64,000 bases of DNA from Comamonas sp. BIGb0124 (GTDB lineage Bacteria; Pseudomonadota; Gammaproteobacteria; Burkholderiales; Burkholderiaceae_C), in contig NZ_RJVF01000011.1 in assembly GCF_003752175.1 (NCBI RefSeq), forward strand, positions 186,001-250,000. The letters run 5' to 3'. Each line of letters starts with the position of its first letter. Within the stretch, counting starts at the first letter, position 1. Shown one piece after another: positions 37,088 through 45,833 of this stretch. The translations under genes and the position numbers were made by a program. Under the pieces are notes generated by a model. It worked only from the letters and a program-made list of their open reading frames with translations, did no database searches and was not told where the DNA came from.

Positions 37088-37200
37088 GCTTGTCGAGCCT
37101 TGCAGGGACGGGAATGAAAGCATGGAGTTTACGCCAGCAGCATGCCGCGACGATGACCTCAAGCCCAAACAAGATCCTCACGCTGTGGTGTATCGACCAA

Positions 37201-37226
37201 AAAAAGAGCCCCTCAAGGCTCTTTTT
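37201..37226 (-). terminator. Factor-independent terminator after mnmG-rsmG
   Basis: AAAAAGAGCC-CCTCAA-GGCTCTTTTT: a perfect 10-bp stem with a 6-nt loop and A/T runs on both sides, 25 bp beyond the rsmG stop. It can act in both directions; on the minus strand seven T residues follow the stem. Confidence 0.9.
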
Positions 37227-37250
37227 CGACAGGATACCGGCGCGTGGCGA

Positions 37251-37931
37251 TCAGCTCCGAAGACGCATCCACAACAGGCAGCGATCGGCGTCCAGGCCGG
37301 GGACGTCGATCTGTTCCACGTGAAACACATCGATGTCCGAGGCCAATTGGGCCAGTTCCTGATCGGGGTGTTTGCCCTTCATGGCCAGCCAGACACCGGT
37401 TTCGGCCAGACAGCCCCGCGACCATTGGGTGAAATCCGCCAGCGAGGCGAAGGCACGCGACGTGACGAGGTCGTAGCGTTGCGTCAGCTTCTCGACCCGG
37501 GCGTGCACGCCCTTGAGGTTGGGCAACCGCAGCGTCACGGCGACTTGCTGGACAAACGCGGCTTTTTTGGCGACGGTGTCCACGCAGGACACGCGCAGTT
37601 GCGGAAAGCAGATCGCAATCACCACCCCCGGCAGACCGGCTCCCGCTCCCACGTCCAGCACGTCCAGCCCCTGCTGCTGTGCATCGGCCGTGTCGAGATG
37701 CCGCTGCAGCGCAGGCACCAAGGCAAGGCAATCCAGCAGGTGGTGCGTCAACATGTCCTGCGGATCGCGGACGGCCGTGAGGTTGTAGACCTGTGTCCAT
37801 TTGCCGACCAGCGCCAGGTAATCCAGCAAGGCATTCACCTTCACGTCGTCGAGCGACAGCGACAGTTGCCTCAATCCGTTGCGCAGACCCGATTCGAGCG
37901 TCGAACGATCTCCTTGTACAACCGCCATCAT
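37251..37931 (-). CDS. rsmG: 16S rRNA (guanine-N7)-methyltransferase RsmG
   Basis: Methylates G527 of 16S rRNA with SAM; loss gives low-level streptomycin resistance in other bacteria. The 226 residues show [20 protein letters not shown], the SAM-binding [16 protein letters not shown], and [17 protein letters not shown]. coli RsmG is 207 residues. The ATG at 37931 overlaps the mnmG stop (ATGA). A parS site is embedded near the 3' end (37312-37327), where it encodes FHVEQ, and a C-terminal tail continues after it. Confidence 0.95.
   Translation of the reverse strand: MMAVVQGDRSTLESGLRNGLRQLSLSLDDVKVNALLDYLALVGKWTQVYNLTAVRDPQDMLTHHLLDCLALVPALQRHLDTADAQQQGLDVLDVGAGAGLPGVVIAICFPQLRVSCVDTVAKKAAFVQQVAVTLRLPNLKGVHARVEKLTQRYDLVTSRAFASLADFTQWSRGCLAETGVWLAMKGKHPDQELAQLASDIDVFHVEQIDVPGLDADRCLLWMRLRS
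37312..37327. promoter_or_regulatory. parS site 3, inside rsmG
   Basis: TGTTCCACGTGAAACA, 15 of 16 matches to parS (T to C at position 5), inside the coding sequence of rsmG. Confidence 0.85.
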
Positions 37932-39925
37932 GCCGCCTGCCCTTCCACGCCACCCTCGGTCGCGGTTGCGGCGACGGTCTTCGCTTCCTGCGCAAACGCC
38001 TTGAAGCCGCCTCGCTTCAGATGAATGAGGAGCAATGAAATCGCCGCCGGGGTCACACCGGAAATGCGGGAGGCCTGACCCAGCGTCTGCGGGCGATGCT
38101 TGAGCAGTTTCTGCCGCACCTCGAACGACAGCGCCGTCACCTTGCTGTAGTCCAGCTCGTCCGGCAAGGGCAGGTTCTCGAAATGCGCAGCCCGCTGCAC
38201 CTCGTCCTTTTGCCGATCGATGTAGCCCGAATACTTGGCCGCGATCTCGATCTGTTCCACCACCACATCGCGCAAGTCGCCCAGCAAGGCCTCGGTCACG
38301 TCGGCACTGCGGTACTTGCCGCCATCGAGCGACATGAGGGCGGCATAACTCACATCGGGCCGCCGCAGCAGATCGCCGAGGTTGTACTCGCGTTCGATGG
38401 CCTTGCCCAGGACCCGGATCGACTCGTCTTCCGGCAGGCTGCGCGGGTTCACCCATGTCGACTTCAGGCGTTCTGTTTCACGTGAAACAGCATCGCGTTT
38501 GCGGTTGAAGGCATCCCAGCGGGCGTCGTCGACCAGCCCCATGCGACGACCGGCCTCGGTCAGGCGCATGTCGGCGTTGTCCTCGCGCAGCTGCAGCCGG
38601 AATTCGGCGCGGCTGGTGAACATGCGGTACGGCTCGGTCACGCCCTTGGTGATCAGGTCGTCCACCAGCACCCCCAGATAAGCCTCGTCCCGGCCCGGCA
38701 GCCAGGCCGCTTCGTCCCGGCACTGCAAGGCGGCGTTGATGCCTGCAAAGAGCCCCTGGGCGGCGGCCTCTTCGTAACCCGTCGTTCCATTGATCTGGCC
38801 GGCAAAGAACAGGCCGCCGATCGCCCGCGTCTCGAAGCTGCTCTTGAGTGCCCGGGGATCGAAATAATCGTATTCGATGGCGTAGCCTGGCCGCAGGATG
38901 TGGGCGTTCTCGAGTCCGGCCATCGAACGCACCAGCTCGTACTGCACATCGAAAGGCAGGCTGGTCGAGATGCCGTTGGGATAGAACTCGTGGGTGGTCA
39001 GGCCTTCCGGTTCCAGGAAGATCTGGTGACTCTCCTTGTCGGCAAACCGGTTGATCTTGTCTTCCACGCTGGGGCAGTAACGCGGCCCGATCCCGTCGAT
39101 CTTGCCGGTGAACATCGGGCTGCGGTCGAAGCCCGAACGAATGATCTCGTGTGTCCGCGCATTGGTCTGCGTGACCCAGCAGGGCATCTGGCGCGGATGC
39201 ATGTCGGCGCGGCCCATGAAGCTGAACACCGGCAGGGTCTCGGTGGCCCCGCCCGGCATGCCGTCGCCCGGCTGCTCGGCACACTTCGAGAAGTCGATGC
39301 TCCGGCCGTCGATGCGCGGCGGCGTGCCGGTCTTCAGGCGGCCCTGGGGCAGCTTGAGTTCCTTGAGCCGGGACGACAGCGTCACGGCGGGCGGATCGCC
39401 GGCCCGGCCACCCGAGTAGTTGTTCAGGCCGACATGGATCTTGCCGTCGAGGAAGGTGCCCGCAGTGAGCACCACCGTGCGGCTGCGGAACCGGATGCCG
39501 ACCTGCGTGACCGCGCCCACGACCCGATCGCCTTCGACCATCAGATCGTCCACGGCCTGCTGGAACAGCCACAGATTGGGCTGGTTCTCGAGCATGCGGC
39601 GAATCGCAGCCTTGTAGAGCACCCGATCGGCCTGCGCCCGGGTGGCACGCACGGCAGGCCCCTTCGAGCCGTTGAGGATACGAAACTGGATGCCACCTTC
39701 ATCGGTGGCCAGCGCCATGGCGCCTCCCAGGGCATCGACTTCCTTGACCAGATGGCCTTTGCCAATGCCGCCGATCGACGGGTTGCAACTCATCTGACCC
39801 AAGGTCTCGATGTTGTGCGTCAACAGCAAGGTCTTGCTGCCCATGCGGGCGGCCGCCAGCGCAGCCTCGGTACCGGCGTGGCCGCCACCGACCACGATCA
39901 CATCAAAAATCTGGGGATAAAGCAT
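37928..39925 (-). CDS. mnmG: tRNA uridine-5-carboxymethylaminomethyl modification enzyme MnmG (GidA)
   Basis: FAD protein that, with MnmE, installs the cmnm5 group on wobble U34 of tRNAs. The 665 residues begin with the FAD-binding [20 protein letters not shown] (about 8-27), then [20 protein letters not shown], the cysteine region and [20 protein letters not shown], and end in the helical MnmE-binding domain. E. coli MnmG is 629, so this has a longer C-terminus. The ATG at 39925 has GAGG 7 bp upstream. A perfect parS site lies inside at 38474-38489, encoding AVSRET in the helical region before RLKSTW. Forms an operon with rsmG (4-bp overlap). Confidence 0.96.
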   Translation of the reverse strand: MLYPQIFDVIVVGGGHAGTEAALAAARMGSKTLLLTHNIETLGQMSCNPSIGGIGKGHLVKEVDALGGAMALATDEGGIQFRILNGSKGPAVRATRAQADRVLYKAAIRRMLENQPNLWLFQQAVDDLMVEGDRVVGAVTQVGIRFRSRTVVLTAGTFLDGKIHVGLNNYSGGRAGDPPAVTLSSRLKELKLPQGRLKTGTPPRIDGRSIDFSKCAEQPGDGMPGGATETLPVFSFMGRADMHPRQMPCWVTQTNARTHEIIRSGFDRSPMFTGKIDGIGPRYCPSVEDKINRFADKESHQIFLEPEGLTTHEFYPNGISTSLPFDVQYELVRSMAGLENAHILRPGYAIEYDYFDPRALKSSFETRAIGGLFFAGQINGTTGYEEAAAQGLFAGINAALQCRDEAAWLPGRDEAYLGVLVDDLITKGVTEPYRMFTSRAEFRLQLREDNADMRLTEAGRRMGLVDDARWDAFNRKRDAVSRETERLKSTWVNPRSLPEDESIRVLGKAIEREYNLGDLLRRPDVSYAALMSLDGGKYRSADVTEALLGDLRDVVVEQIEIAAKYSGYIDRQKDEVQRAAHFENLPLPDELDYSKVTALSFEVRQKLLKHRPQTLGQASRISGVTPAAISLLLIHLKRGGFKAFAQEAKTVAATATEGGVEGQAA
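38474..38489. promoter_or_regulatory. parS site 4 (perfect), inside mnmG
   Basis: TGTTTCACGTGAAACA, exact 16-bp match to the parS consensus, inside the mnmG coding sequence. Confidence 0.95.
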
Positions 39926-40236
39926 AGGGGCACCTCTCATGCCACGGATCAAATCGTCGGGACCCGAACCAACATACAAACCATCGACCGGTCACGGCCA
40001 TTCCGGCCATTTCAAACCGGTCGCAGACAGACACCGTGAACCGCCTCTTCCGTCGGGCCAAGCCGCACCGAAACGCGAAAGCCGATCCACAGACAGGCAC
40101 GAACGCCGTGTGCTGCAGCATCGGGACTCATCCATCCGAAGCCGGCCGCAGCCAGGCGCTGGTGCCAACGGCTCTGCCGACCGCGACACCCGTGCGCCAC
40201 TCTGCGCCACCACCGTGCCATCCACCGGCGACCGCG

Positions 40237-40266
40237 ACCACAACCACAACCACAACCACAACCACA
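40237..40266. repeat. Hexanucleotide tandem repeat (ACCACA)x5
   Basis: Five exact copies of ACCACA, preceded and followed by non-repeat sequence, in the intergenic region upstream of mnmG. Confidence 0.95.
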
Positions 40267-40323
40267 AACGCTCATCGACCCACTTGCCTCGTCGATCCAC
40301 ATCGACGATCCAAACGAGCCTCA

Positions 40324-40351
40324 CGCACCTCGCACCTCGCACCTCGCACCT
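40324..40351. repeat. Heptanucleotide tandem repeat (CGCACCT)x4
   Basis: Four exact copies of CGCACCT, 57 bp after the hexanucleotide repeat. Confidence 0.95.
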
Positions 40352-40364
40352 CGCGCGTCGAACC

Positions 40365-40380
40365 AACGAACGAACGAACG
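40365..40380. repeat. Tetranucleotide tandem repeat (AACG)x4
   Basis: Four exact copies of AACG, 13 bp after the heptanucleotide repeat. Confidence 0.93.
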
Positions 40381-40548
40381 CTCACTGGAAATCGTCCGAT
40401 CCGAACGGCGCACCACAGGCCAGCCGACGACCCGGTGGAAAACCCTCTATTTTACCGCCTGCCTTATTTTTAAGCTCGCTTTTATTCGGCCCCCGCCTTG
40501 GTCCCCGGCCGGGCACCGCGGCAAAACCACACCCGGATCGGTATCGGC

Positions 40549-41040
40549 TCAATCCCTGCGCAGCGTCAATCCCCCTTCGGGCAAGGGCAGCGCGGTCTTG
40601 TAGCGCACCTGCTTGAGTGCAAAACTCGACCGGATGCGCGAGACACCCGGCGTCTTGGTCAGGTGGTTCAGGATGAAACCTTCCAGCGCCTTGATGTCCG
40701 GGACCAGCACCCGCAGCAGGTAATCCGCGTCGCCCGTCATCAGGTAACACTCCATGACCTCGGGCCGCTCGGCGATGGTGGCCTCGAAATGCTGCAGCAC
40801 GCCTTCGACCTGTTTCTCCAGACTGACGTGGATGAAGACGTTGACATGCAGGCCCAGCATGTCCGAATCGAGCAGCGTCACCTGCTGGCGGATCAAGCCC
40901 AGTTCTTCCATCGCCTTGACCCGGTTGAAACACGGCGTGGGCGACAGGTGCACCGCGCGCGCCAGCTCTGCATTCGTGACCGTTGCATCCTCCTGCAAGC
41001 GGTTCAGGATGCCGATGTCGATGCGATCCAGTTTCTTCAT
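40549..41040 (-). CDS. Lrp/AsnC-family transcriptional regulator
   Basis: 163-residue regulator. N-terminal helix-turn-helix (about 5-60: [20 protein letters not shown], then [20 protein letters not shown]) and a C-terminal RAM ligand domain ([20 protein letters not shown]). Lrp-type proteins sense amino acids and control their transport or metabolism. MKKLDRID at 41040 is the family start; AAGGA lies about 10 bp upstream. It is divergent from the EamA transporter gene, which is therefore a likely target. Ligand unknown. Confidence 0.92.
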   Translation of the reverse strand: MKKLDRIDIGILNRLQEDATVTNAELARAVHLSPTPCFNRVKAMEELGLIRQQVTLLDSDMLGLHVNVFIHVSLEKQVEGVLQHFEATIAERPEVMECYLMTGDADYLLRVLVPDIKALEGFILNHLTKTPGVSRIRSSFALKQVRYKTALPLPEGGLTLRRD

Positions 41041-41178
41041 GGAAAGAAAATCCTTCAAATCGATATATAAGAGATTTTTTATCTTGTATGCACCACTAAA
41101 AGCAGAATAACAGAAGCAAAAACTCGGCACGTCTCTCTAGCATCAAGGGTTTTCCCCGCCCTTCTACGGACCTGCACG
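41041..41178. promoter_or_regulatory. Divergent promoter region lrp-type gene / eamA
   Basis: 138 bp, AT-rich from 41050 to 41115 (including ATATATAAG and TTTTTTATCTTG stretches). Likely holds both promoters and an Lrp-type binding region; no exact operator can be delimited. Confidence 0.5.
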
Positions 41179-42219
41179 ATGTCCAGTCACGCGCCGCATT
41201 CCACGCCTTCCCTCTCCCTGCCGACGGGCCTGCGCCTACGGGGCTGGCCGCTCTCGGCCCGCACCCGCGGCATGGCGCTGCTGCTGCTGGCCATCGTGAT
41301 CTGGGGCTGCAACTGGCCGGTGATGAAGACCGGGCTGCAACATGTCAGCCCCATCTGGTTCTCGGCCCTGCGTTTTGCCACCGGCGGTCTGTGCCTGTTC
41401 GCCATCCAGTTGCTCACCGGCACCCTGCGCCTGCCCACCCGGCGCGATCTGCCCCTGCTGGCCAGCGTGGGGCTGTTGCAGATGATGGCGTTCACCGCGC
41501 TGGGCGCGATCGCCATGACCCAGATCCCGGCGGGCCGTTCGGCCGTGCTGGCGTACACCACGCCGCTGTGGGTGGCCCCCATCGCCGTGTTCCTGTTCGG
41601 CGAGCGCATTTCGCGCTGGCAAGGGGCCGGCCTGCTGCTCGGCGTGGCGGGACTCGCGGTGCTCTTCAATCCGCTGGCCATCGACTGGCAGGACAGCGCG
41701 CTGGTCCAGGCCAATCTCATGCTGATGGCCGCCTCGTTCCTGTGGGGCATGACGATCCTGCATCTGCGCTACCACCGGGGCGACTCGACGGCCTACCAAC
41801 TCGCACCCTGGCAGATGCTGGTCGCCACCCTGCCCCTGCTGCTGCTTGCCCGCATGGTCGAAGGCCCCTACACCGGCGACGGCAGCATGGCCCTGTGGGA
41901 AACCGTGCTCTTCGTCGGCCCGCTGGCGACGGCCTTCTGTTTCTGTGCCGTCAACGCGGCCAGCATGGCGCTGTCGGCCACCCGCATGTCCACGGCGATG
42001 CTGGGCGTGCCGCTGATCGGGCTGCTGGCAGCCACGGCCTTTCTGGGCGAGACCTTGAGTGTTTCGCTGGTCGCCGGCGGGCTGTGCATCGTGGGCGGCA
42101 TCCTCATCGTCAGCCTCAACAAGGCCCGTGCACCGGCCTCGGCCACGTCCAGCCCTGCGGACCGGATCGAATCGCCCGCAACGGCCGCAGAAGACCTGCA
42201 GCGCCTCCGCCAGCCCTGA
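41179..42219 (+). CDS. EamA/DMT-family transporter
   Basis: Inner-membrane drug/metabolite transporter of 346 residues with ten predicted helices in two EamA repeats: first around 35-165 (LLLAIVIWGCNWPVMKTGLQ, WFSALRFATGGLCLF, IPAGRSAVLAYTTPLWVAPI) and second around 175-315 (ALSATRMSTAMLGVPLIGLL). The tail after about 320 is hydrophilic. Typical substrates are amino acids or metabolites leaving the cell. Divergent from an Lrp-type regulator, a frequent pairing for amino acid exporters. The ATG at 41179 has only a weak upstream GGA. Confidence 0.88.
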   Translation: MSSHAPHSTPSLSLPTGLRLRGWPLSARTRGMALLLLAIVIWGCNWPVMKTGLQHVSPIWFSALRFATGGLCLFAIQLLTGTLRLPTRRDLPLLASVGLLQMMAFTALGAIAMTQIPAGRSAVLAYTTPLWVAPIAVFLFGERISRWQGAGLLLGVAGLAVLFNPLAIDWQDSALVQANLMLMAASFLWGMTILHLRYHRGDSTAYQLAPWQMLVATLPLLLLARMVEGPYTGDGSMALWETVLFVGPLATAFCFCAVNAASMALSATRMSTAMLGVPLIGLLAATAFLGETLSVSLVAGGLCIVGGILIVSLNKARAPASATSSPADRIESPATAAEDLQRLRQP

Positions 42220-42231
42220 ACCCGTCGTGCG

Positions 42232-42260
42232 GTGCAGGCCCGGTTGCACCGGGCCTGCAC
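42232..42260. terminator. Perfect 13-bp hairpin after eamA
   Basis: GTGCAGGCCCGGT-TGC-ACCGGGCCTGCAC: a perfect 13-bp stem with a 3-nt loop, 12 bp after the transporter stop. No T-run follows, so it may block 3' decay or aid termination without a U-tract. Confidence 0.55.
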
Positions 42261-42385
42261 GCCGCGCCAATCTCCCCTATGCTGTTGCCGCCGGGCAAAG
42301 GCCGAGCGGCCCCGGCCGGACGCACCGAACGGTCGGCACGTCCGAAACCCATCGCAGACCCAGCAGCAGCAACAAGGAGATATCA

Positions 42386-42994
42386 GTGAAGCTTTTCTAC
42401 AGCCCCGGCGCGTGCTCGCTTTCGCCCCACATCGTGCTCGAGGAATCCGGCCTGCCCTACGAGGCCATCCTGGCCAGCACCAAAAGCCACAAGCTGCAGG
42501 ACGGCACCGACTTCTACACCCTCAACCCGCTGGGTTATGTGCCGCTGCTCGAGCTCGACAGCGGCGAACGGCTGCGCGAAGGTCCGGCCATCGTGCAATA
42601 CGTGGCCGACCAGGTCCCCGACAAGCGCCTGGCCCCGCCGGCCGGCACGCTCGAGCGCTACCGCCTGCAGGAATGGCTGACCTTCATCGGCACCGAACTG
42701 CACAAAAGCTACAGCCCGCTGTTCAAGCCCAGCACGCCCGAGGAATACAAGCCCATCGCGCGCGAACACCTCGACAAGCGCTACGCGTGGGTCGACGAAC
42801 AGCTGGCCGGCAAGACCTATCTCCTGGGCGAGACCTTCACGGCGGCCGATGCCTACCTCTTCACGGTCACGGGCTGGGCCAAGTTCACCGGCCTGGATCT
42901 GTCGGGCTACGAACACCTGCAGGCCTTCCAGGCACGCGTCGCGGCCCGTCCGGCCGTGCAGGCGGCCCTCAAGGCCGAAGGCCTGCTCAAGTAA
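42386..42994 (+). CDS. gstA: Glutathione S-transferase, bacterial beta class (GstA)
   Basis: Conjugates glutathione to electrophiles in the cytoplasm. The 202 residues begin VKLFYSPGACSLSPHIVLEE with Cys10, the mixed-disulfide Cys of beta-class enzymes, then NPLGYVPLLELDSGERLREG (cis-Pro motif YVPLLEL), and a helical C-terminal domain with FTAADAYLFTVTGWA. It aligns closely with E. coli GstA (201 residues). The start is GTG at 42386 with AGGAG 6 bp upstream; no ATG fits. Single gene, convergent with the UbiH-family gene. Confidence 0.93.
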   Translation: MKLFYSPGACSLSPHIVLEESGLPYEAILASTKSHKLQDGTDFYTLNPLGYVPLLELDSGERLREGPAIVQYVADQVPDKRLAPPAGTLERYRLQEWLTFIGTELHKSYSPLFKPSTPEEYKPIAREHLDKRYAWVDEQLAGKTYLLGETFTAADAYLFTVTGWAKFTGLDLSGYEHLQAFQARVAARPAVQAALKAEGLLK

Positions 42995-43057
42995 CCGTCG
43001 CGGCGGGGTCCCAGGCCGTCGCCAGACCCTGCCCCCGTGCCCCCTGCGGCACCGCGT

Positions 43058-44398
43058 TCAGCGGCGTCTGCGCGGCACGCCGGCGGGTTCCTGCACCAGG
43101 TGGGCCGCAATCGTGTTCTTGATGGGCGCAAAACGGTCGGCCAGACTCAGCACGGCCTGTCGCACCCAACGCACCGGGGGGGCATCCTGCGTGTACAGCG
43201 AGGCGACGAAGTTGGTGCCCTGATACAGCGGCCACGCGGTTCGTTTATGGGTCCGGTCGTACCGGCTCAGAACCTGCGGCGCGCCGATGTCGACCCCTTG
43301 CCGCCGGGCCTCGACCACGGCCTGCAGCAGCACGTTCTGCCCTTGCAGGCCCAGGTTGAACCCATGGGCCGTCACCGGATGCATGCCCACGGCAGCATCG
43401 CCCACCATCGCACAGCGCAGGCCGGCAAAGCTGTCGGCGTACACCCCCACCAGCGGATAGGTGTGGCGCGAACCCTGGCTGACCGGGTCTTCGCGATCCA
43501 CGGTCATGCGCCCCAGGCGATGCTCGAAACGCCGCGACATCGCTTCGGAGAACGCGTCGTCGTCGAGCTGCATGACGTCCTGCATCTCGTCGCCCGACAG
43601 CGTCAGCACCACCGAGGAACGATGCACGACATCGGAGCCGGACACACGGCTGTTGAGCGGCAGCAAGGCCAGGGTCTGGCCATAACCGAACCACTCCCAG
43701 GCCGCATGGCGGTGCGTCTGCTCGTGGGTCATGCGGCAGACCAGCATGGTCTTGCCGAAGTCGCGCATCTGCGCGCCGATGCCCAGCAGGCGGCGGGTTT
43801 GCGAAAAACGGCTGTCGGCCGCGACCAGCAAGGGCGCATGCACCTCGGTGCCGGCCTGCGTGCCGTTGAGTTGCAGGCGGGCCGACCGGCCATCCCGCTG
43901 CACCGCCTCCACACCGCAACCGTCGAGCAACGTCACGTTCGAAGCCAAAGCCTTGTCGCCCAGCGCAGCCTGGTAGGCCGCACGCCGGATCAGATAGTTG
44001 GGCACCAGGAAACCCAGCTCCTCGCGCTGGCGCGACTGCGCGGAAATCGTCATGGCGGCACCGCCGGCCGAACCGTTCAACACCAGCGCATCGCGCAGCG
44101 GAGAGCAGTCGGCGGCATTGAAATGCGACCACAGGCCCAGCTCGCGCAGGATTGCGCAGGAGGCCTGGGTCAGCGCGATCTCGCGGCCATCGAAAGCCGC
44201 CTCGGCCAGCGCGGCACGCGGCTGCTTTTCCACCAGGATCACGGACAGGCCCGCCAGCGCCAGTCCACGGGCCAGGCACAAGCCGACCGGACCGGCCCCG
44301 ACGATGGCCACGTCGGCCTGCAGCGTACGGGGCGCAGCCAGGGGCGAGGCCGCATCGGGCGGCGCGGCAAAAGGGGCTTGAGCGGATGTGTTTTCCAT
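43058..44398 (-). CDS. UbiH/UbiF/COQ6-family FAD-dependent hydroxylase
   Basis: Flavoprotein monooxygenase of 446 residues, predicted to hydroxylate a ring position during ubiquinone synthesis. FAD binding is shown by VAIVGAGPVGLCLARGLALA (about 30-49) and GDAAVGMHPVTAHGFNLGLQ in the C-terminal half; the intermediate FDGREIALTQASCAILRELG is typical of the UbiH/VisC family. The variant TAHGFNLG (in place of the more usual AGQGLNLG) may indicate a UbiM-like member, but this is inference. MENTSAQA at 44398 is used; the first about 28 residues are a low-complexity Ala/Pro tail. Monocistronic. Confidence 0.88.
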   Translation of the reverse strand: MENTSAQAPFAAPPDAASPLAAPRTLQADVAIVGAGPVGLCLARGLALAGLSVILVEKQPRAALAEAAFDGREIALTQASCAILRELGLWSHFNAADCSPLRDALVLNGSAGGAAMTISAQSRQREELGFLVPNYLIRRAAYQAALGDKALASNVTLLDGCGVEAVQRDGRSARLQLNGTQAGTEVHAPLLVAADSRFSQTRRLLGIGAQMRDFGKTMLVCRMTHEQTHRHAAWEWFGYGQTLALLPLNSRVSGSDVVHRSSVVLTLSGDEMQDVMQLDDDAFSEAMSRRFEHRLGRMTVDREDPVSQGSRHTYPLVGVYADSFAGLRCAMVGDAAVGMHPVTAHGFNLGLQGQNVLLQAVVEARRQGVDIGAPQVLSRYDRTHKRTAWPLYQGTNFVASLYTQDAPPVRWVRQAVLSLADRFAPIKNTIAAHLVQEPAGVPRRRR

Positions 44399-44589
44399 AG
44401 CCCTGTAGTTTATGGCCGACTGCACTGCAGACGGGTGCTGCCGCCTGCGCAGGATTGACCCGTGTCAAAGTCGGAAAACCGGCACTGCGCCAGGATGTCC
44501 CCATGCCCTGCAGGCTTTTGCCTGCCGGTTTAAGGTCAGTCCATGCATCGGTCCTACCGACGATGCCCCCACCCCACAGGACTTCTCAG

Positions 44590-45714
44590 ATGACCACACT
44601 CTTCGATCCGCTGGCCCTGCCCGGCCTGACGCTCGCCAACCGCGTCGTCATGGCGCCCCTGACGCGCAACCGCTCGCCCCAGGCCATTCCCGGCCCCGTG
44701 ACCGCCACGTACTACGCGCAACGCGCCAGCGCCGGTCTGATCGTCACGGAAGCCACGGCCATCTCCCATCAGGGTCAAGGCTATGCCGACGTACCCGGCC
44801 TGTACGCACCCGAACAGCTCGACGGCTGGCAGGCCGTGACCGACGCCGTGCATGCCGAAGGCGGCAAGATCGTCACGCAGCTGTGGCATGTGGGCCGGAT
44901 CTCGCACAATCAGTTGCAGCCCGACGGACAGGCGCCTGTCGCGCCCTCCGCGATCCAGGCCAAAGGCAAGACCTACCTCATCGACGCCGACGGCAAGGGC
45001 CATTTCGCCCCCACCTCGCTGCCCCGCGCGCTGGCGCTCGACGAATTGCCGGGCATCGTGGGCGACTACCGCCGCGCCGCGCGGGCAGCGGTCGACCACG
45101 GCTTCGACGGCGTCGAGATCCATGCCGCCAACGGTTACCTGATCGACCAGTTCCTGCGTTCGGGCTCCAACCATCGCACCGATGCCTATGGCGGAAGCAT
45201 CGAGAATCGCGCCCGTTTCCTGTTCGAAGTGGTGCAGGCCATTGCAGACGAGATCGGAGCCGAGCGCACCGGCATCCGGCTGTCGCCGGTCACGCCGGCC
45301 AACGACGCCAGCGACCCCGATGCACAGCCGCTGTTCGAGCACGTGATCCGGGGACTGGCGCGGTATCCGCTGGCCTATGTGCACACCATCGTCGGCGCCA
45401 CCGGCGGTCCGCGCGATCATCAGCAAGGTGACCAGCCGTTCGACTACGCCGCCTACAAACAGGCCTACCGCCAGGCCGGCGGACAGGCCGCCTGGATGCT
45501 CAACAACGGCTACGACCGGGCGCTGGCCGAACAGGCCGTGGCCAGCGGCGAAGCCGATCTGGTCGCTTTCGGCAAAGCCTTCATCAGCAATCCCGACCTC
45601 GTCGAGCGCCTGCGGCAGGATGCGCCACTCAATGCCTGGGACGCATCCACCTTCTACGGCGGCGGCGAGCACGGCTACACCGACTATCCCACGCTGGCCC
45701 AGCAGGCCGGATGA
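44590..45714 (+). CDS. nemA: Old Yellow Enzyme family ene-reductase (NemA-like)
   Basis: FMN-dependent, NADPH-using reductase of activated C=C bonds, nitroesters and maleimides; 374 residues (E. coli NemA 365). FMN-site and active-site motifs: NRVVMAPLTRNRS, LWHVGRISH, GVEIHAANGYLIDQFL (active-site His and Asn), SNHRTDAYGGSIENRARFL, and C-terminal LVAFGKAFISNPDLVERL. The ATG at 44590 has AGGA about 9 bp upstream. Divergent from the UbiH-family gene by 191 bp. Often induced by electrophiles; no nemR-type regulator is adjacent. Confidence 0.93.
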   Translation: MTTLFDPLALPGLTLANRVVMAPLTRNRSPQAIPGPVTATYYAQRASAGLIVTEATAISHQGQGYADVPGLYAPEQLDGWQAVTDAVHAEGGKIVTQLWHVGRISHNQLQPDGQAPVAPSAIQAKGKTYLIDADGKGHFAPTSLPRALALDELPGIVGDYRRAARAAVDHGFDGVEIHAANGYLIDQFLRSGSNHRTDAYGGSIENRARFLFEVVQAIADEIGAERTGIRLSPVTPANDASDPDAQPLFEHVIRGLARYPLAYVHTIVGATGGPRDHQQGDQPFDYAAYKQAYRQAGGQAAWMLNNGYDRALAEQAVASGEADLVAFGKAFISNPDLVERLRQDAPLNAWDASTFYGGGEHGYTDYPTLAQQAG

Positions 45715-45833
45715 CCCCAGAGGCACGGAGGACGGCCTGTGGGCAACCCGGTGGAAAACCGTTGAAGAACCGGGAATAAGTCCGGATTACCTGTGGGCAA
45801 TCTGTGCATGAATCCCTGTGCGCGTCCCGCTCC

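Larger units (their letters stand above)
39926..40548. other. Gene-free stretch upstream of mnmG with three tandem repeats
   Basis: 623 bp between mnmG and the Lrp-type gene (both minus). Contains three unrelated short tandem repeats within 145 bp, listed separately, and an AT-richer patch at 40441-40490. No DnaA box is seen, although this is the place where oriC lies in E. coli (upstream of gidA). No convincing reading frame. Confidence 0.6.

Noticed and set aside
39926-40548. oriC directly upstream of mnmG, as in E. coli
   Set aside because: No DnaA box of acceptable quality in this gap; only short tandem repeats.
45715-45833. CTGTGGGCAA repeats between nemA and copA as DnaA boxes
   Set aside because: Two copies of TGTGGGCAA differ from the consensus at two positions and no trio or AT-rich element follows.
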